A stretch of DNA of 64,000 nucleotides from Streptomyces sp. NBC_00335. Its GTDB lineage: Bacteria > Actinomycetota > Actinomycetes > Streptomycetales > Streptomycetaceae. The notes below the pieces were generated by a model. That model worked only from the letters and a program-made list of their open reading frames with translations, did no database searches and had not been told where the DNA came from. Shown here in pieces: positions 10,923-19,260 of this stretch. Both the position numbers and the translations under genes were made by a program. The stretch covers positions 1,054,001 to 1,118,000 of the forward strand of contig NZ_CP108006.1 of NCBI RefSeq assembly GCF_036127095.1, in the 5' to 3' direction. How positions within the stretch are numbered: position 1 is the first letter of the stretch; the number at the start of each line of letters is the position of its first letter.

Positions 10923-10990
10923 CTCTTCCACGTCTGCTCATCCCACGCCTGCTCATCCCACGTCTGCTCTTCCCACGTCTGCTCTTCCCA
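10923..10990. repeat. 15-bp direct tandem repeat, about 4.5 copies
   Basis: Unit CTCATCCCACGTCTG or CTCTTCCCACGTCTG, repeated at 10937, 10952 and 10967 with a first copy one base shorter (10923) and a partial last copy (10982). It lies 89 bp upstream of the panD start in the panD promoter-proximal region. The copies differ at only one or two positions. Confidence 0.85.
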
Positions 10991-11089
10991 GGACTCTCGG
11001 CGCCCTTCTCGCCCCACCGCCCGGGTCAGTGCCCGGCGGGTCCACCCGGAGGGAACCGGATGGACCGGCCGGGCCGGTGACGCGATCGG

Positions 11090-12673
11090 CTACGGAGATA
11101 CCGGCGTGCCGCCGAAAGTGACGGCGAGCCGGCCGTCGGCGGCGAAGGACCAGTTCAGGGCGCCGGTGAAGGAGGAGCACCGCGATCCGTTGGAGCCGGA
11201 CCAGAACTGGTTCGAGCTGTCGGCGTCGCCGATGGTCCTGTCGTTCGTGCCGCTGCCGCTGCGGCACGAGACGTTGTTGCGGAACACCGAAGTACCCGCA
11301 TCGAAGGAGTAGTTGCGCTGAGCGTTGTCGATGCTGACGTTGGCCGACACCGACATGGTGCCGGGGTTGCTGTTGTACGTGAACCCGTGCTTGCCGTTGC
11401 GATAGGCGATGCTGCGCCGGACGACGTGGTCGACCTTGATGTCCTCTCCGCCGAGCTTGTAGCCGTTGCGGTCACCGTTGGAGTTCACGGTGCCGTCGGA
11501 GAGGGTGCCGTTGCCGTAGGCGAGGGAGTCCTCGATGGTGACCGGACCGATGGGGCCGGTGTCGGTCTTGGTGTAGAGGTCCCAGCCGTCGTCGATGTTG
11601 TTGTGGGCCACCGCGTAGCGGAAGACGTTCCCGGGACCGACGGTCAGCTTCGCCGCGAAGCCGTCGGCGTCCTCGCCGTCGGAATCGGCGTTGTCGTGCG
11701 ACTCCGCGCTCAGCACGAGGTTGTTGGAGGGCCACTGGTCGCGCGGGGTGGTGGAGGCCATCCGCGAGAGCTGCAGCCCGGTGTCCCGGTTGAAGCGCGT
11801 CACCGTGCGCTCGAAGACGTTGTTGCTGCCGCCGACGAAGATCCCGTTGTCACCGGCTCGTTCGACCACGATGCCCTTGACGTGCCAGTACGACCCGTTC
11901 ACGGCGAGCCCCCGGTTCGCCGGGTCCTCGGCCATGGCCGAGAAGTTCAGCACCGGCTGCTCACCGGGGTAGGCGGACAGCTGTGTGCGGGCGCTCGGCG
12001 TCCCGTTCCTGCCCTGCGGGATGGTGATCGTCTGGGAGTAGCGGTAGGTCCCGCCACGCAGGTAGATCGTTCCACCGGCAGGGACGCGGCTGATCGCCGA
12101 GGTGAGCGTGGTCGGGGCCGATTGCGTACCGTCCGCGCCATCGCTGCCGTTCGGCGCCACGTACAGCGCGGCGCCCGTCGGCGGCGGGGTGGTGTCGTCC
12201 ACCTCGACGTCGAGGGAGTCGACGTTGGGCAGGCCCGCGGAGGCCGTGGGGCTGAGCCGGATGGTGTTGCTGCCCGACGCGAGGGGCAGCGCGAGCGTCT
12301 TCGTCGCCCATGTCGCCCAGGTGCCGGTGCTCTCGAACGAAGCGGATGCGGCCGCCGAGCCGTTCACCGTGACGGCCGCGGGCCTTGCGGTGGTGGTCCC
12401 GTTGGCGAAGCGGACCTTCAGCGTCGCGGTACCCGAGGTGGGGGCGTTCACCGTGAACTGAGCGTAGGAACCGACCGCGTTGGTCCCGTTGCAGAATCCG
12501 CTGCCGGAGTAGCCGGCCCAGTCGGAGTCGATGGTGCCGGTACAGAGCGCGGGCGAGGCCTCGGCCTCGTAGCGGACAGGGGCGGCTGTGGCCGTGCCAC
12601 CGGGCAGCGCCACGAACGCGCCGACCGCCAGAGCGGCGCAGGCGAGTAAGGACAGGGGGGAGCTCGGTTTCAT
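11090..12673 (-). CDS. Secreted pectate lyase, family PL9, with N-terminal CBM35/6-like domain, 527 aa
   Basis: Signal peptide MKPSSPLSLLACAALAVGAF...TATAAP. Residues ~32-160 form a β-sandwich carbohydrate-binding module (YEAEASPALCTG ... GLPNVDSLDVEV). From ~170 there is a right-handed parallel β-helix with the PL9 layout: ALYVAPNGSDGADGT, then the Asp-rich SHDNADSDGEDADGFAAKL where the Ca2+ ligands and catalytic Lys lie, then GDRNGYKLGG and KHGFTYNSNPG. It cleaves polygalacturonate by β-elimination outside the cell. ATG 12673 is chosen since the signal peptide begins there. Two GAAAGCGCTT-type operators lie upstream. Confidence 0.9.
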   Translation of the reverse strand: MKPSSPLSLLACAALAVGAFVALPGGTATAAPVRYEAEASPALCTGTIDSDWAGYSGSGFCNGTNAVGSYAQFTVNAPTSGTATLKVRFANGTTTARPAAVTVNGSAAASASFESTGTWATWATKTLALPLASGSNTIRLSPTASAGLPNVDSLDVEVDDTTPPPTGAALYVAPNGSDGADGTQSAPTTLTSAISRVPAGGTIYLRGGTYRYSQTITIPQGRNGTPSARTQLSAYPGEQPVLNFSAMAEDPANRGLAVNGSYWHVKGIVVERAGDNGIFVGGSNNVFERTVTRFNRDTGLQLSRMASTTPRDQWPSNNLVLSAESHDNADSDGEDADGFAAKLTVGPGNVFRYAVAHNNIDDGWDLYTKTDTGPIGPVTIEDSLAYGNGTLSDGTVNSNGDRNGYKLGGEDIKVDHVVRRSIAYRNGKHGFTYNSNPGTMSVSANVSIDNAQRNYSFDAGTSVFRNNVSCRSGSGTNDRTIGDADSSNQFWSGSNGSRCSSFTGALNWSFAADGRLAVTFGGTPVSP

Positions 12674-12744
12674 GGGGGGGGTCTCGTTCCTTCTCCGTGG
12701 TCGCCTGTATGCAGGCATGACAGTGCGGCTCTCGACCGAGAAAC

Positions 12745-12758
12745 AGAAAGCGCTTGCT
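12745..12758. promoter_or_regulatory. LacI-type operator candidate, proximal copy, upstream of PL9
   Basis: AGAAAGCGCTTGCT, a palindrome centred on GCGC, 72 bp before the PL9 start codon. The same core occurs at 12876 and 18481. LacI-family regulators typically bind such sites; the regulator gene is not in this window. Confidence 0.6.
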
Positions 12759-12875
12759 GCACAGGGGACGGCCGCGGGTGTTGACGAAAGTACCGAACGA
12801 GGCCGTTCAAGCGTCCCCTGCGCCTCTCCGCAGCCCCGTCACGGGGAATGGCATGCGGCGCGCTCGGTGAGATAC

Positions 12876-12889
12876 AGAAAGCGCTTACT
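12876..12889. promoter_or_regulatory. LacI-type operator candidate, distal copy, upstream of PL9
   Basis: AGAAAGCGCTTACT, 131 bp from the proximal copy. Its reverse complement, AGTAAGCGCTTTCT, matches the site at 18481 (AGTAAGCGCTTTCC) at 13 of 14 positions, linking the PL9 gene and the sugar-acid operon in one probable regulon. Confidence 0.6.
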
Positions 12890-12959
12890 ATCCTACGAAG
12901 ACGTCATGTCCACGTCAATACCGGTGAACGGGTGCCGAGGGGCAGATCATGGATGCGTG

Positions 12960-12994
12960 GAGGCCGGGCAGGCCCTCTCGGGCTGCCCGGCCTC
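12960..12994 (-). terminator. Terminator of the GH48 gene
   Basis: Perfect 12-bp stem GAGGCCGGGCAG/CTGCCCGGCCTC with an 11-nt loop, 35 bp past the cellulase stop codon. Confidence 0.8.
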
Positions 12995-13029
12995 GTCGTA
13001 CGCGGAGCCGTCTCCGGGCGGGGCGGCTG

Positions 13030-15954
13030 CTATTCGAGCAGCTCCGCGTACGAGCCCATGGCCAGGGCGATGTCCGCCTGGGCCCAGAACCGGTGGTACG
13101 TGAAGACGGGCGCGGCGCCGCCCGCGAGATAGGCCTCGATCTTCGGCCAGGCCGGGTCGTCCTGGTAGAAGGTGCGGATCGAGGCGAAGGTGGACGAGGG
13201 GTTCACCGTGTCGCCGTTCGGCATCGTGCCCGTCCACGCGCTGGGCACGTACACCGGGTTGGCGAAGCGGCTGTAGTCGGTCCGCGTCTCCTGGACGGCG
13301 ACGCCCAGGGGGTCCTGGTGGTGGGCCCACATGCCGTCGAGGAGGGCCTTCGCGACCCGCTTGGCCTCGGCGTTGCCGGACTTCGCGGCGTAGTAGGTGA
13401 GGGTCTTGGCGTAGGCGGCGGCCACGCCCACGTCGTCGGTGTAGTCCGCGACGGTGACGTGCAGGCCCGAGTTGGCGCCGGGCGCCGACGCGTTCCAGGT
13501 GTCGGGGGCGCCGGACCACTTGAGGGTGGAGGGGATGCGGTAGGTGCCGTCGGGGTTGACCGTGGTCTTCGACAGGGCCCAGCCGACCCACTTGTCGAGC
13601 ACGGTCTTGGCGGCGGCGTCCCCCGTCTGCTGGTACAGCTCGGCGACCCGCTCCATCGACCAGGCCTGGAACCCGAACCACTGGTTGGACGCCGGGTCCT
13701 GGTAGACGGGCTTCTCGTCGTAGAAGAGCCCGTGGAAGGTGGGGGTCCCGGCCGGGGGCTGCGCGTACCGCCCCTGCCAGCTGTTGGTCGCGCCGCCCGC
13801 GATGGCGCCCTCGTCGGACTGGAGCCAGCGGTAGAACTCCAGCTGCCGGTCGAGGCTGGTCGCCCAGTCCGCCGAGCCGGTCGCCGACTTGGGCTTCAGC
13901 GGGGCGTACTCGCTCAGCGCGTAGGCGGCGAGCGGGTTCTGGTAGCCGCCGTGGGCGTGGCTGGAGCCGATCCGCCAGGACCAGGCGGCCGCGGTGTCGG
14001 TGGCGCCGCCCCAGGCGTAGTACCAGGACATCAGGTAGTGCGCGCTGTCCTTGCCCGTGCCGGCGGGGCAGACGGTCGGGCCGACACAGTTCCCGGCCTT
14101 CTTGAAGTACTTGTCGAACATGGAGTACCGCAGGTAGTCGCCCATCTTGGCCGCCTTGGAGACGGTCCCGGTGACCTGGGACCCCTTCCCCTGCTGCTTG
14201 GCCCAGATGTCCGCCCAGTACGCGGCCTGGACGGCGCGCGCGTCGGCGTCCGGGGCGTTGGTGAACTTCCACTGCTTGGCGTAGGAGGAGTCCCCGGTGA
14301 AGAGGTCGAGGTAGCCGTTCCTGCCGCCGTAGGCGAACTTGTCGCAGGTGGGGTGCGGAACGGTCTCCCAGACCGACTCCTCGGGTCCGCGCTGGAAGGT
14401 GTTGATGTACGAGGGTCCGGTCGCGGTCGGTCCGGCGGAGCACTTTCCGGGCTCGTTGCCGAAGCCGTAGACGTTGTCGACGTCCTGGAGCCAGTGCATG
14501 CCGTAGATGTCGTCCGTGCCGTACGCGCTCTTCAGCTCGCCTGCGATCGGGTCCACGCCGGAGGCGACCCCTCCGTCGAGCTTGGCCGGGTACTGCGAGG
14601 GAAGGTCGTGCTCGGGGGCGTAGGTGGCGGGCTTGGAGGCGTTGTAGGCGCCGGTCGTGGGCTGGTCGGCATGGGTGGGGATCATGAACTTCTCCATGAC
14701 GTCCCACGCGCCGTTGAACTTGGTCCAGTCTCCGGTGATCTTCCCGTACATCGCCTGCAGCCAGATCAGGTAGCTGTAGGCCTCCGAGGTGGTCTCGTGC
14801 CCCTGGTCCGGGGCCTCCACGATCAGCGTCTCGACGGAGTGGTACGGGATGCCCTCGGGCGAGAAGTAGCCGTTGGCCGGGTTGGTGATCTTCCCGTGGA
14901 GGTCGAGGAAGCGGGCGTCGTACGTGGAGTCGGCGGCCAACTGGGCCACCGTCACCTCGGTTGTGGTGTGACCCGGGGCCGTCGCGGTGAAGACGGCGGA
15001 GCCGCTGCCGGTGGCCCCGGCGGTGACGGTCACCTTCTGGGCGGTGTTCCAGTTGGCCGGGGTGAAGGTGAGCTCGGCGGGTGTCGCCGTGAGGTCGGTG
15101 TTGCCCGAGGCGCGGGCCACGCCCACCGTGACGTTCGCGGCCGGCTGCTTGGAGAGCTTCAGGTCGAAGGCGGCCGTCTCCCCCCGGCGTACGGAGAGCT
15201 GCGCGGGGGCCGCGACGAGGGCGGGGCCGGCGGCGACCGTGATGCCGACGGGAGCCGACTCGCCGGAGGCTCCGAGGCTGTCGTAGGCCTTGGCGTAGAG
15301 GGAGTGGGCGCCGGCGGCGAGGCCGGTGGCGCCGAGGGTGAAGGGCGCCGTGGTGTCCGTGCCCAGGAGCGTGGTGTCGCTGTAGAACTCGACCTTGCCC
15401 ACGGTGGCGCCGTCGGCCGCCGCGGCGGTGGCGGCGAGCGGGACAGCGGCGCCCACCGTGTAGACGGCGCCGGGGGCGGGGCTGGTCAGCACGGCGACCG
15501 GGGGCTGGTGGGCTCCGGTGCACGGGGTGCCGTTGACCGCGAACGAGGAGGGGGCGGTGTTGGTCCCGCTGTAGCCGAACTGGGCGCCGGCCGTGACGGC
15601 CGCGCCTGCGGCGAGGGTCTTGCTCCAGTCCGGAGCCGCGACTCTGACGGTCTTGCCGGACTGGGTCCACGTGCCGTTCCAGCCGTTGGTGAGTTGCTGG
15701 TTGCCCGCGTAGTCGTAGGTCAGGGTCCACCCGTCGAGGGTCGTGGCGGACCGGTTGGTGAGGGTGAGCTCGGCGGTGAAGCCCGAACCCCAGTCGTTGG
15801 TCTTGTAGTCGACGCTGCACTGCACCGCCGCGGCCGCGGCGGTGGTGGCGCCGACGGCCGTGAGGCCCAGGGGGAGGGAAAGGGCGAGGGCGGTGGCCGA
15901 TGCCGTCAGCAGTGTGCGACGGACGCGTGGCCTGGGTGGGGGATGTGCGGACAT
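13030..15954 (-). CDS. Secreted cellulase/cellobiohydrolase: CBM2 + Ig-like modules + GH48, 974 aa
   Basis: A processive exo-cellulase acting outside the cell. Signal peptide through ~residue 42, then a CBM2 ([20 protein letters not shown] ... [11 protein letters not shown], closing GTPCTG disulphide), a Big_7-like Ig module ([17 protein letters not shown]), a β-sandwich linker module (~245-330), and a full GH48 catalytic domain from ~335 to the end. The domain includes [13 protein letters not shown] with the catalytic Glu, [11 protein letters not shown] and [22 protein letters not shown] 15954 has AGGAG eight bases upstream. A perfect CebR box lies 79 bp upstream of the start, so expression should respond to cellobiose. 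Confidence 0.96.
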   Translation of the reverse strand: MSAHPPPRPRVRRTLLTASATALALSLPLGLTAVGATTAAAAAVQCSVDYKTNDWGSGFTAELTLTNRSATTLDGWTLTYDYAGNQQLTNGWNGTWTQSGKTVRVAAPDWSKTLAAGAAVTAGAQFGYSGTNTAPSSFAVNGTPCTGAHQPPVAVLTSPAPGAVYTVGAAVPLAATAAAADGATVGKVEFYSDTTLLGTDTTAPFTLGATGLAAGAHSLYAKAYDSLGASGESAPVGITVAAGPALVAAPAQLSVRRGETAAFDLKLSKQPAANVTVGVARASGNTDLTATPAELTFTPANWNTAQKVTVTAGATGSGSAVFTATAPGHTTTEVTVAQLAADSTYDARFLDLHGKITNPANGYFSPEGIPYHSVETLIVEAPDQGHETTSEAYSYLIWLQAMYGKITGDWTKFNGAWDVMEKFMIPTHADQPTTGAYNASKPATYAPEHDLPSQYPAKLDGGVASGVDPIAGELKSAYGTDDIYGMHWLQDVDNVYGFGNEPGKCSAGPTATGPSYINTFQRGPEESVWETVPHPTCDKFAYGGRNGYLDLFTGDSSYAKQWKFTNAPDADARAVQAAYWADIWAKQQGKGSQVTGTVSKAAKMGDYLRYSMFDKYFKKAGNCVGPTVCPAGTGKDSAHYLMSWYYAWGGATDTAAAWSWRIGSSHAHGGYQNPLAAYALSEYAPLKPKSATGSADWATSLDRQLEFYRWLQSDEGAIAGGATNSWQGRYAQPPAGTPTFHGLFYDEKPVYQDPASNQWFGFQAWSMERVAELYQQTGDAAAKTVLDKWVGWALSKTTVNPDGTYRIPSTLKWSGAPDTWNASAPGANSGLHVTVADYTDDVGVAAAYAKTLTYYAAKSGNAEAKRVAKALLDGMWAHHQDPLGVAVQETRTDYSRFANPVYVPSAWTGTMPNGDTVNPSSTFASIRTFYQDDPAWPKIEAYLAGGAAPVFTYHRFWAQADIALAMGSYAELLE

Positions 15955-16032
15955 GCGGATGGTTCTCCTCGCGGCTCGGGGAGGGTGGGGGTGGGGGGCG
16001 TGCGAAGAGCGGGAGCACAAGTTCCGAATCAG

Positions 16033-16046
16033 TGGGAGCGCTCCCA
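16033..16046. promoter_or_regulatory. CebR operator (cellobiose-responsive)
   Basis: TGGGAGCGCTCCCA, a perfect 14-bp palindrome identical to the known Streptomyces CebR consensus. It lies 79 bp upstream of the GH48 start. CebR represses cellulose-utilisation genes until cellobiose or cellotriose is present. Confidence 0.93.
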
Positions 16047-16184
16047 CTGTGCAGACCCTGCCCAGCTGCGTCAAGATGCGCGAAGAGTCGAAGGTATTCC
16101 TCCGAGGAATTTGCTCAACTGTCCGCTATTTGAAGACAGTTGAGTCCGTACGAAACCCCCGAGCCCGTCCGGGTTCCGTACGGC

Positions 16185-17384
16185 TCACGCGCTCCGCAGG
16201 GCGGCGACAAGGCCGCGCAAACGGTCGAGGCCCGCGAGCGGGACCAGGCCGAGGTGGTAGAGGTGTGCCTCGCTCAGGCCGGCGGCGACCAATCGGGCGG
16301 CCAGCGCGCCGAGGCCCTCCTCCTCCGCGGGCAGGGTCTCGGGACGGAAGTAGCCGCCGACGGCGGTGGCGGGTGGCGCCAGATCACGGAGGGCGGCAAC
16401 CGCACCACCGCCGGGGCCGGAGACGGAGCCGTAGTCGGAGCCGGAGCCGGCCTCGGAGTCGACCGCCCAGCAGTTGGCGACCACCGCGTCGATGCCCTCG
16501 GCCACGGTCGGCCCGACGGGCGCGAAGGCCCCGGTGGCCCAGGGGGACGCGGAGCCGTGCAGGGTGACGCGGATGCCGGGCGCGGCGGTTCGCGCGGTGG
16601 CGACCAGTCGGGCGTGCAGGGCGGAGGCGGACGCGTCGGCGCCCGCGCGCAGCACGGCGGCCGTCTGCGCCCCCAGGGCTTCTTCGGGACTCTTCGGCGG
16701 CGACTGCGGCGGCCCGAGCGCCGCACGGACCTGAGCCGCGACGCGTTCGGGATCGAGGCCGGACGCCCGCTGGAGGCGCCGGCAGGAGGCGCAGAAGCAC
16801 AGCGAGAGCAACTGGCGCTGGACGGTGGTCCACTGGGCGAACTCGGTCTTGTCGTGATGGCCTCCGTGATCCACTCCCAGCGGACCGGCGGCCTCCAGGA
16901 TCAGACCGTCGGCCTCGCCGAGCAGGGCGACCTCGTGCACGAGGGTCGCGCAGTAGTCGGCGACCTGGGGTGCCTGCGGGCACAGGGCGTAGGGGTACGG
17001 CTCACCGAAGGCGTTGCGCCGCACGAGGTCCGGATTCTCGCGCCCCAGCACGCTGTTGTGGGTGAGGACGGTCCATGCGGCGACCCGCAGTCCCGCCGCG
17101 ACGAGAGCCTTCCGGGCCACGGTGAAGGAGTCGGGTACGGTCCATCGGGGAACTCGGGGCACCAGCCTCATGCCCTGCCAGGCGGCGGGGCGGACCGGGA
17201 GGTAGCAGGCGGCGTGTTCGGCGTCCACCAGCCGGTGGCGCGGGTGGAGCGGGGTGGCGGCGCGGGTGCTGTGGTAGTTCGCGGCGACGGCCACGGTCTC
17301 CACGCCGGCCTCGCGCGCCCGCTCGGCCGCTGCGGGATCACCGGCGAAGTCCCAGGGATACGCGTATCCGGTCGCCGTCACCAT
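16185..17384 (-). CDS. Unrecognised conserved-looking protein, 399 aa, possibly a TIM-barrel hydrolase
   Basis: I do not recognise the family. The alternation of strands and helices, starting ATGYAYPWDF and with separate segments WTVLTHNSVLGRENPD, EADGLILEAAGPLGVDHGG, APGIRVTLHGSASPW and AHLYHLGLVPLAGLDRLRGL, suggests a (βα)8 barrel such as glycoside-hydrolase-like proteins. SLCFCASCRRLQ has three Cys and could bind a metal. There is no signal peptide, so it is cytosolic. ATG 17384 is preceded by GTGAGG. It is divergent from uronate dehydrogenase and sits inside the polysaccharide island, so a role in processing imported oligosaccharides is a reasonable guess. Confidence 0.75.
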   Translation of the reverse strand: MVTATGYAYPWDFAGDPAAAERAREAGVETVAVAANYHSTRAATPLHPRHRLVDAEHAACYLPVRPAAWQGMRLVPRVPRWTVPDSFTVARKALVAAGLRVAAWTVLTHNSVLGRENPDLVRRNAFGEPYPYALCPQAPQVADYCATLVHEVALLGEADGLILEAAGPLGVDHGGHHDKTEFAQWTTVQRQLLSLCFCASCRRLQRASGLDPERVAAQVRAALGPPQSPPKSPEEALGAQTAAVLRAGADASASALHARLVATARTAAPGIRVTLHGSASPWATGAFAPVGPTVAEGIDAVVANCWAVDSEAGSGSDYGSVSGPGGGAVAALRDLAPPATAVGGYFRPETLPAEEEGLGALAARLVAAGLSEAHLYHLGLVPLAGLDRLRGLVAALRSA

Positions 17385-17574
17385 CGGAACCTCACCGCCT
17401 GTGTGTGGATTCGGGAATGTTCAGACCTGTGAACTCCGGTCATGTCCATGAGCGTTGCGAACAGTAGGCACCTGCTCGAGACATCGTCAAGCACCGCCTC
17501 CGCCTGGGCGCCTACGGTTGGCGATCTCCGGGAACGCTCTTCCTCGCGTTCACGTATGTGACTACGTTCTCCGC

Positions 17575-18399
17575 ATGGAGACCTCACACACGCCTACGCC
17601 CCGGATCATCCTGCTCACCGGTGCGGCCGGGGGCGTCGGCACCCTGATGCGCGAACTGCTGCCCGCCTACGGCTACCGGCTCCGCCTGCTCGACCTGGTA
17701 CCGGTCGACGGCGCACCGGACGCGATCGTCGCCGACCTCGCCGACCGCGAGGCACTGCGGGAGGCCGTCCGGGGCGTCGACGCGGTCATTCACCTCGCGG
17801 GGATATCCCTGGAGTCCACCTTCGAAAAGGTAATGGCCGCCAACGTCACCGGCCTGCACCACCTCTACGAGGCGGCCCGCGAGGAGGGGGTGCGCCGCGT
17901 CGTCTTCGCCTCCAGCAACCACGCCGTCGGCTTCACCCCGCCGCCGAGCGGGGACGACCCGCTGATCCCCGTCGGCACCCCGCGCCGGCCGGACAGCTTC
18001 TACGGCTTGTCCAAGTGCTTCGGCGAGGATCTGGCCCAGCTCTACTGGGACCTGCACGGCATCGAGACCGTATCGGTGCGGGTCGGCTCCTGCTTCCCCG
18101 AGCCGACCACGGTCCGGATGCTGTCGATGTGGCTGAGCCCCGCCGACTGCGCACGGCTCCTCCATGCGGCACTCACCGCCGAGGACGTCGGGCACACGGT
18201 CGTCTACGGCTCCTCCGCCAACACCCGGCTGTGGTGGGACCTTTCCTCGGCGCGGTCCATCGGATACGAACCGCAGGACGATTCGGAGCGGTTCGCGCAG
18301 CGGCTCATCGCCCGGCAGGGAGTCCCGGGCGAGGACGACCCGGACGGCCTGTACCTGGGCGGCCGCTTCTGCACCGACCCGCCGCGCTGGCCGCACTGA
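17575..18399 (+). CDS. udh: Uronate dehydrogenase-like NAD-dependent SDR, 274 aa
   Basis: Oxidises galacturonate or glucuronate to the aldaro-lactone, the first step of oxidative uronate catabolism. It has TGAAGGVGTLM (NAD loop), DAVIHLAGIS, FASSNHAVGF (Ser) and FYGLSKCFGEDLA (YxxxK), plus RVGSCFPEPTTVRMLSMWL, which closely fits uronate dehydrogenases. At 274 residues it matches that family (~265-270 aa) rather than longer epimerases. ATG 17575 is chosen by the Rossmann start. It lies upstream of the GntR operon and fits the pectin-degradation context, since galacturonate is the pectin monomer. Confidence 0.85.
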   Translation: METSHTPTPRIILLTGAAGGVGTLMRELLPAYGYRLRLLDLVPVDGAPDAIVADLADREALREAVRGVDAVIHLAGISLESTFEKVMAANVTGLHHLYEAAREEGVRRVVFASSNHAVGFTPPPSGDDPLIPVGTPRRPDSFYGLSKCFGEDLAQLYWDLHGIETVSVRVGSCFPEPTTVRMLSMWLSPADCARLLHAALTAEDVGHTVVYGSSANTRLWWDLSSARSIGYEPQDDSERFAQRLIARQGVPGEDDPDGLYLGGRFCTDPPRWPH

Positions 18400-18436
18400 C
18401 GGCCCCGACCGCGCAGCAGGCGCGCGGCAAGCGCCT

Positions 18437-18494
18437 GGTAAGCACGTAGTAAGCACGTAGTAAGCACGTAGTAAGCACGTAGTAAGCGCTTTCC
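18437..18494. repeat. Five operator half-sites in an 11-bp tandem array
   Basis: GTAAGC recurs at exactly 11-bp steps (seven-base half-sites at 18437, 18448, 18459, 18470, 18481; unit AGTAAGCACGT). The last copy continues into GCTTTCC, completing a palindromic operator AGTAAGCGCTTTCC (18481-18494) matching those ahead of the PL9 gene. One helical turn is ~10.5 bp, so all half-sites face nearly the same side of the DNA. It ends 19 bp before the -35 box of the operon promoter. Confidence 0.85.
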
Positions 18495-18513
18495 ACGACT
18501 CGTGCGCGAAGCA

Positions 18514-18542
18514 TTGACGAAACACCAACTGCGGCTTAGCTT
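18514..18542 (+). promoter_or_regulatory. Sigma-70-like promoter of the sugar-acid operon
   Basis: TTGACG (18514-18519), 17-bp spacer, TAGCTT (18537-18542), about 60 bp upstream of the GntR start codon and just downstream of the operator array. Confidence 0.55.
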
Positions 18543-18563
18543 CTCGTCATTGCTCTTCGTACA

Positions 18564-18573
18564 TCATATATGA
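18564..18573. promoter_or_regulatory. Short palindrome, possible GntR autoregulatory operator
   Basis: TCATATATGA, a perfect 10-bp AT-rich palindrome, stands out in very GC-rich DNA. It lies 31 bp before the GntR gene and downstream of the predicted -10, a position suited to autorepression by the FadR-type regulator it precedes. Confidence 0.45.
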
Positions 18574-18603
18574 GACGCGATACACGAGATCTGAGAGTGC
18601 GTC

Positions 18604-19260
18604 ATGGCCTTCGCCCCGAGCCCCATCCCGTCCCGCACCCAGTACGTCCTGGAGGCGATCAAGCACGACATCCTGACCGGAACCCTGAGTCCCGGTCAGG
18701 CCCTGGTCGAAACCGAACTCGCCGCCCACTTCGGGGTGTCCAAGACTCCGGTCCGCGAGGCGCTCAAGACCCTCGCGGGCACCGGGCTCGTCGTGGTCAG
18801 CCAGTACAAGGGCGTCACCGTGCGCATGGTCGACGCCGACATGGCCCGCGAGGTGTACGACGTACGACTGCTCCTGGAACCGGAGGCGGTCCGCCGCACG
18901 GTGGCCGCCCGCGCCCCGCTCGACGCGGCGCGCGAGGCGCTGCTGCGGGCCGCAGGAGCCGAGGACCCCGCGGAACGCTCGCTCGCCAACCGGGAGTTCC
19001 ACCGGGCTCTCTACCTGCCCTGCGGCAACCCCCTGCTCGGCCGGATGCTCGACGAGGTCCGCGACCAGGCCGCCCTCGTTTCCACCGTCGCCTGGGCCGC
19101 CGTTCCTTCCTGGGAGCGCGAGGCCGCCGAACACGAGGAGATCCTGCGCCTCGCCGCCGCCGGTGACGCGGACCTGGCCGGCCGGGCCGTCCACGACCAC
19201 ATCGCCTCCTTCGTCCAGCGCGCCTTCCCCCAGGACGCCTTCCCCCAGGACAGCGAGTGA
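18604..19260 (+). CDS. GntR-family (FadR/FCD subgroup) transcriptional regulator, 218 aa
   Basis: N-terminal winged helix (VLEAIKHDILTGTLSPGQAL ... ELAAHFGVSKTPVREALKTL) is the GntR DNA-binding signature. The C-terminal ~140 residues form an all-helical FCD ligand-binding domain, with EFHRALYLPCGNP and HEEILRLAAAGDADLA carrying likely metal/carboxylate ligands (Asp, His). FCD regulators usually sense small organic acids, so a sugar acid or keto-deoxy intermediate is a plausible effector. It is first gene of the operon; its stop overlaps the next start. The C-terminus has a small duplication (FPQDAFPQD). Confidence 0.92.
   Translation: MAFAPSPIPSRTQYVLEAIKHDILTGTLSPGQALVETELAAHFGVSKTPVREALKTLAGTGLVVVSQYKGVTVRMVDADMAREVYDVRLLLEPEAVRRTVAARAPLDAAREALLRAAGAEDPAERSLANREFHRALYLPCGNPLLGRMLDEVRDQAALVSTVAWAAVPSWEREAAEHEEILRLAAAGDADLAGRAVHDHIASFVQRAFPQDAFPQDSE

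Larger units (their letters stand above)
12674..13029. other. Intergenic region: PL9 promoter/operators and GH48 terminator
   Basis: 356 bp without a supportable gene. Holds two palindromic operator candidates (12745-12758, 12876-12889) for the leftward PL9 gene and a strong hairpin (12960-12994) ending the leftward GH48 transcript. Confidence 0.8.

Noticed and set aside
12949..16143. Very long open frames of about 1000 codons on both strands over the GH48 gene
   Set aside because: They are antisense or out-of-frame images of the cellulase; composition is Arg/Gly/His-rich, with no domains or ribosome-binding sites.
18437..18494. Possible CRISPR-like array
   Set aside because: The 11-bp units have no spacers; they are operator half-sites in tandem.
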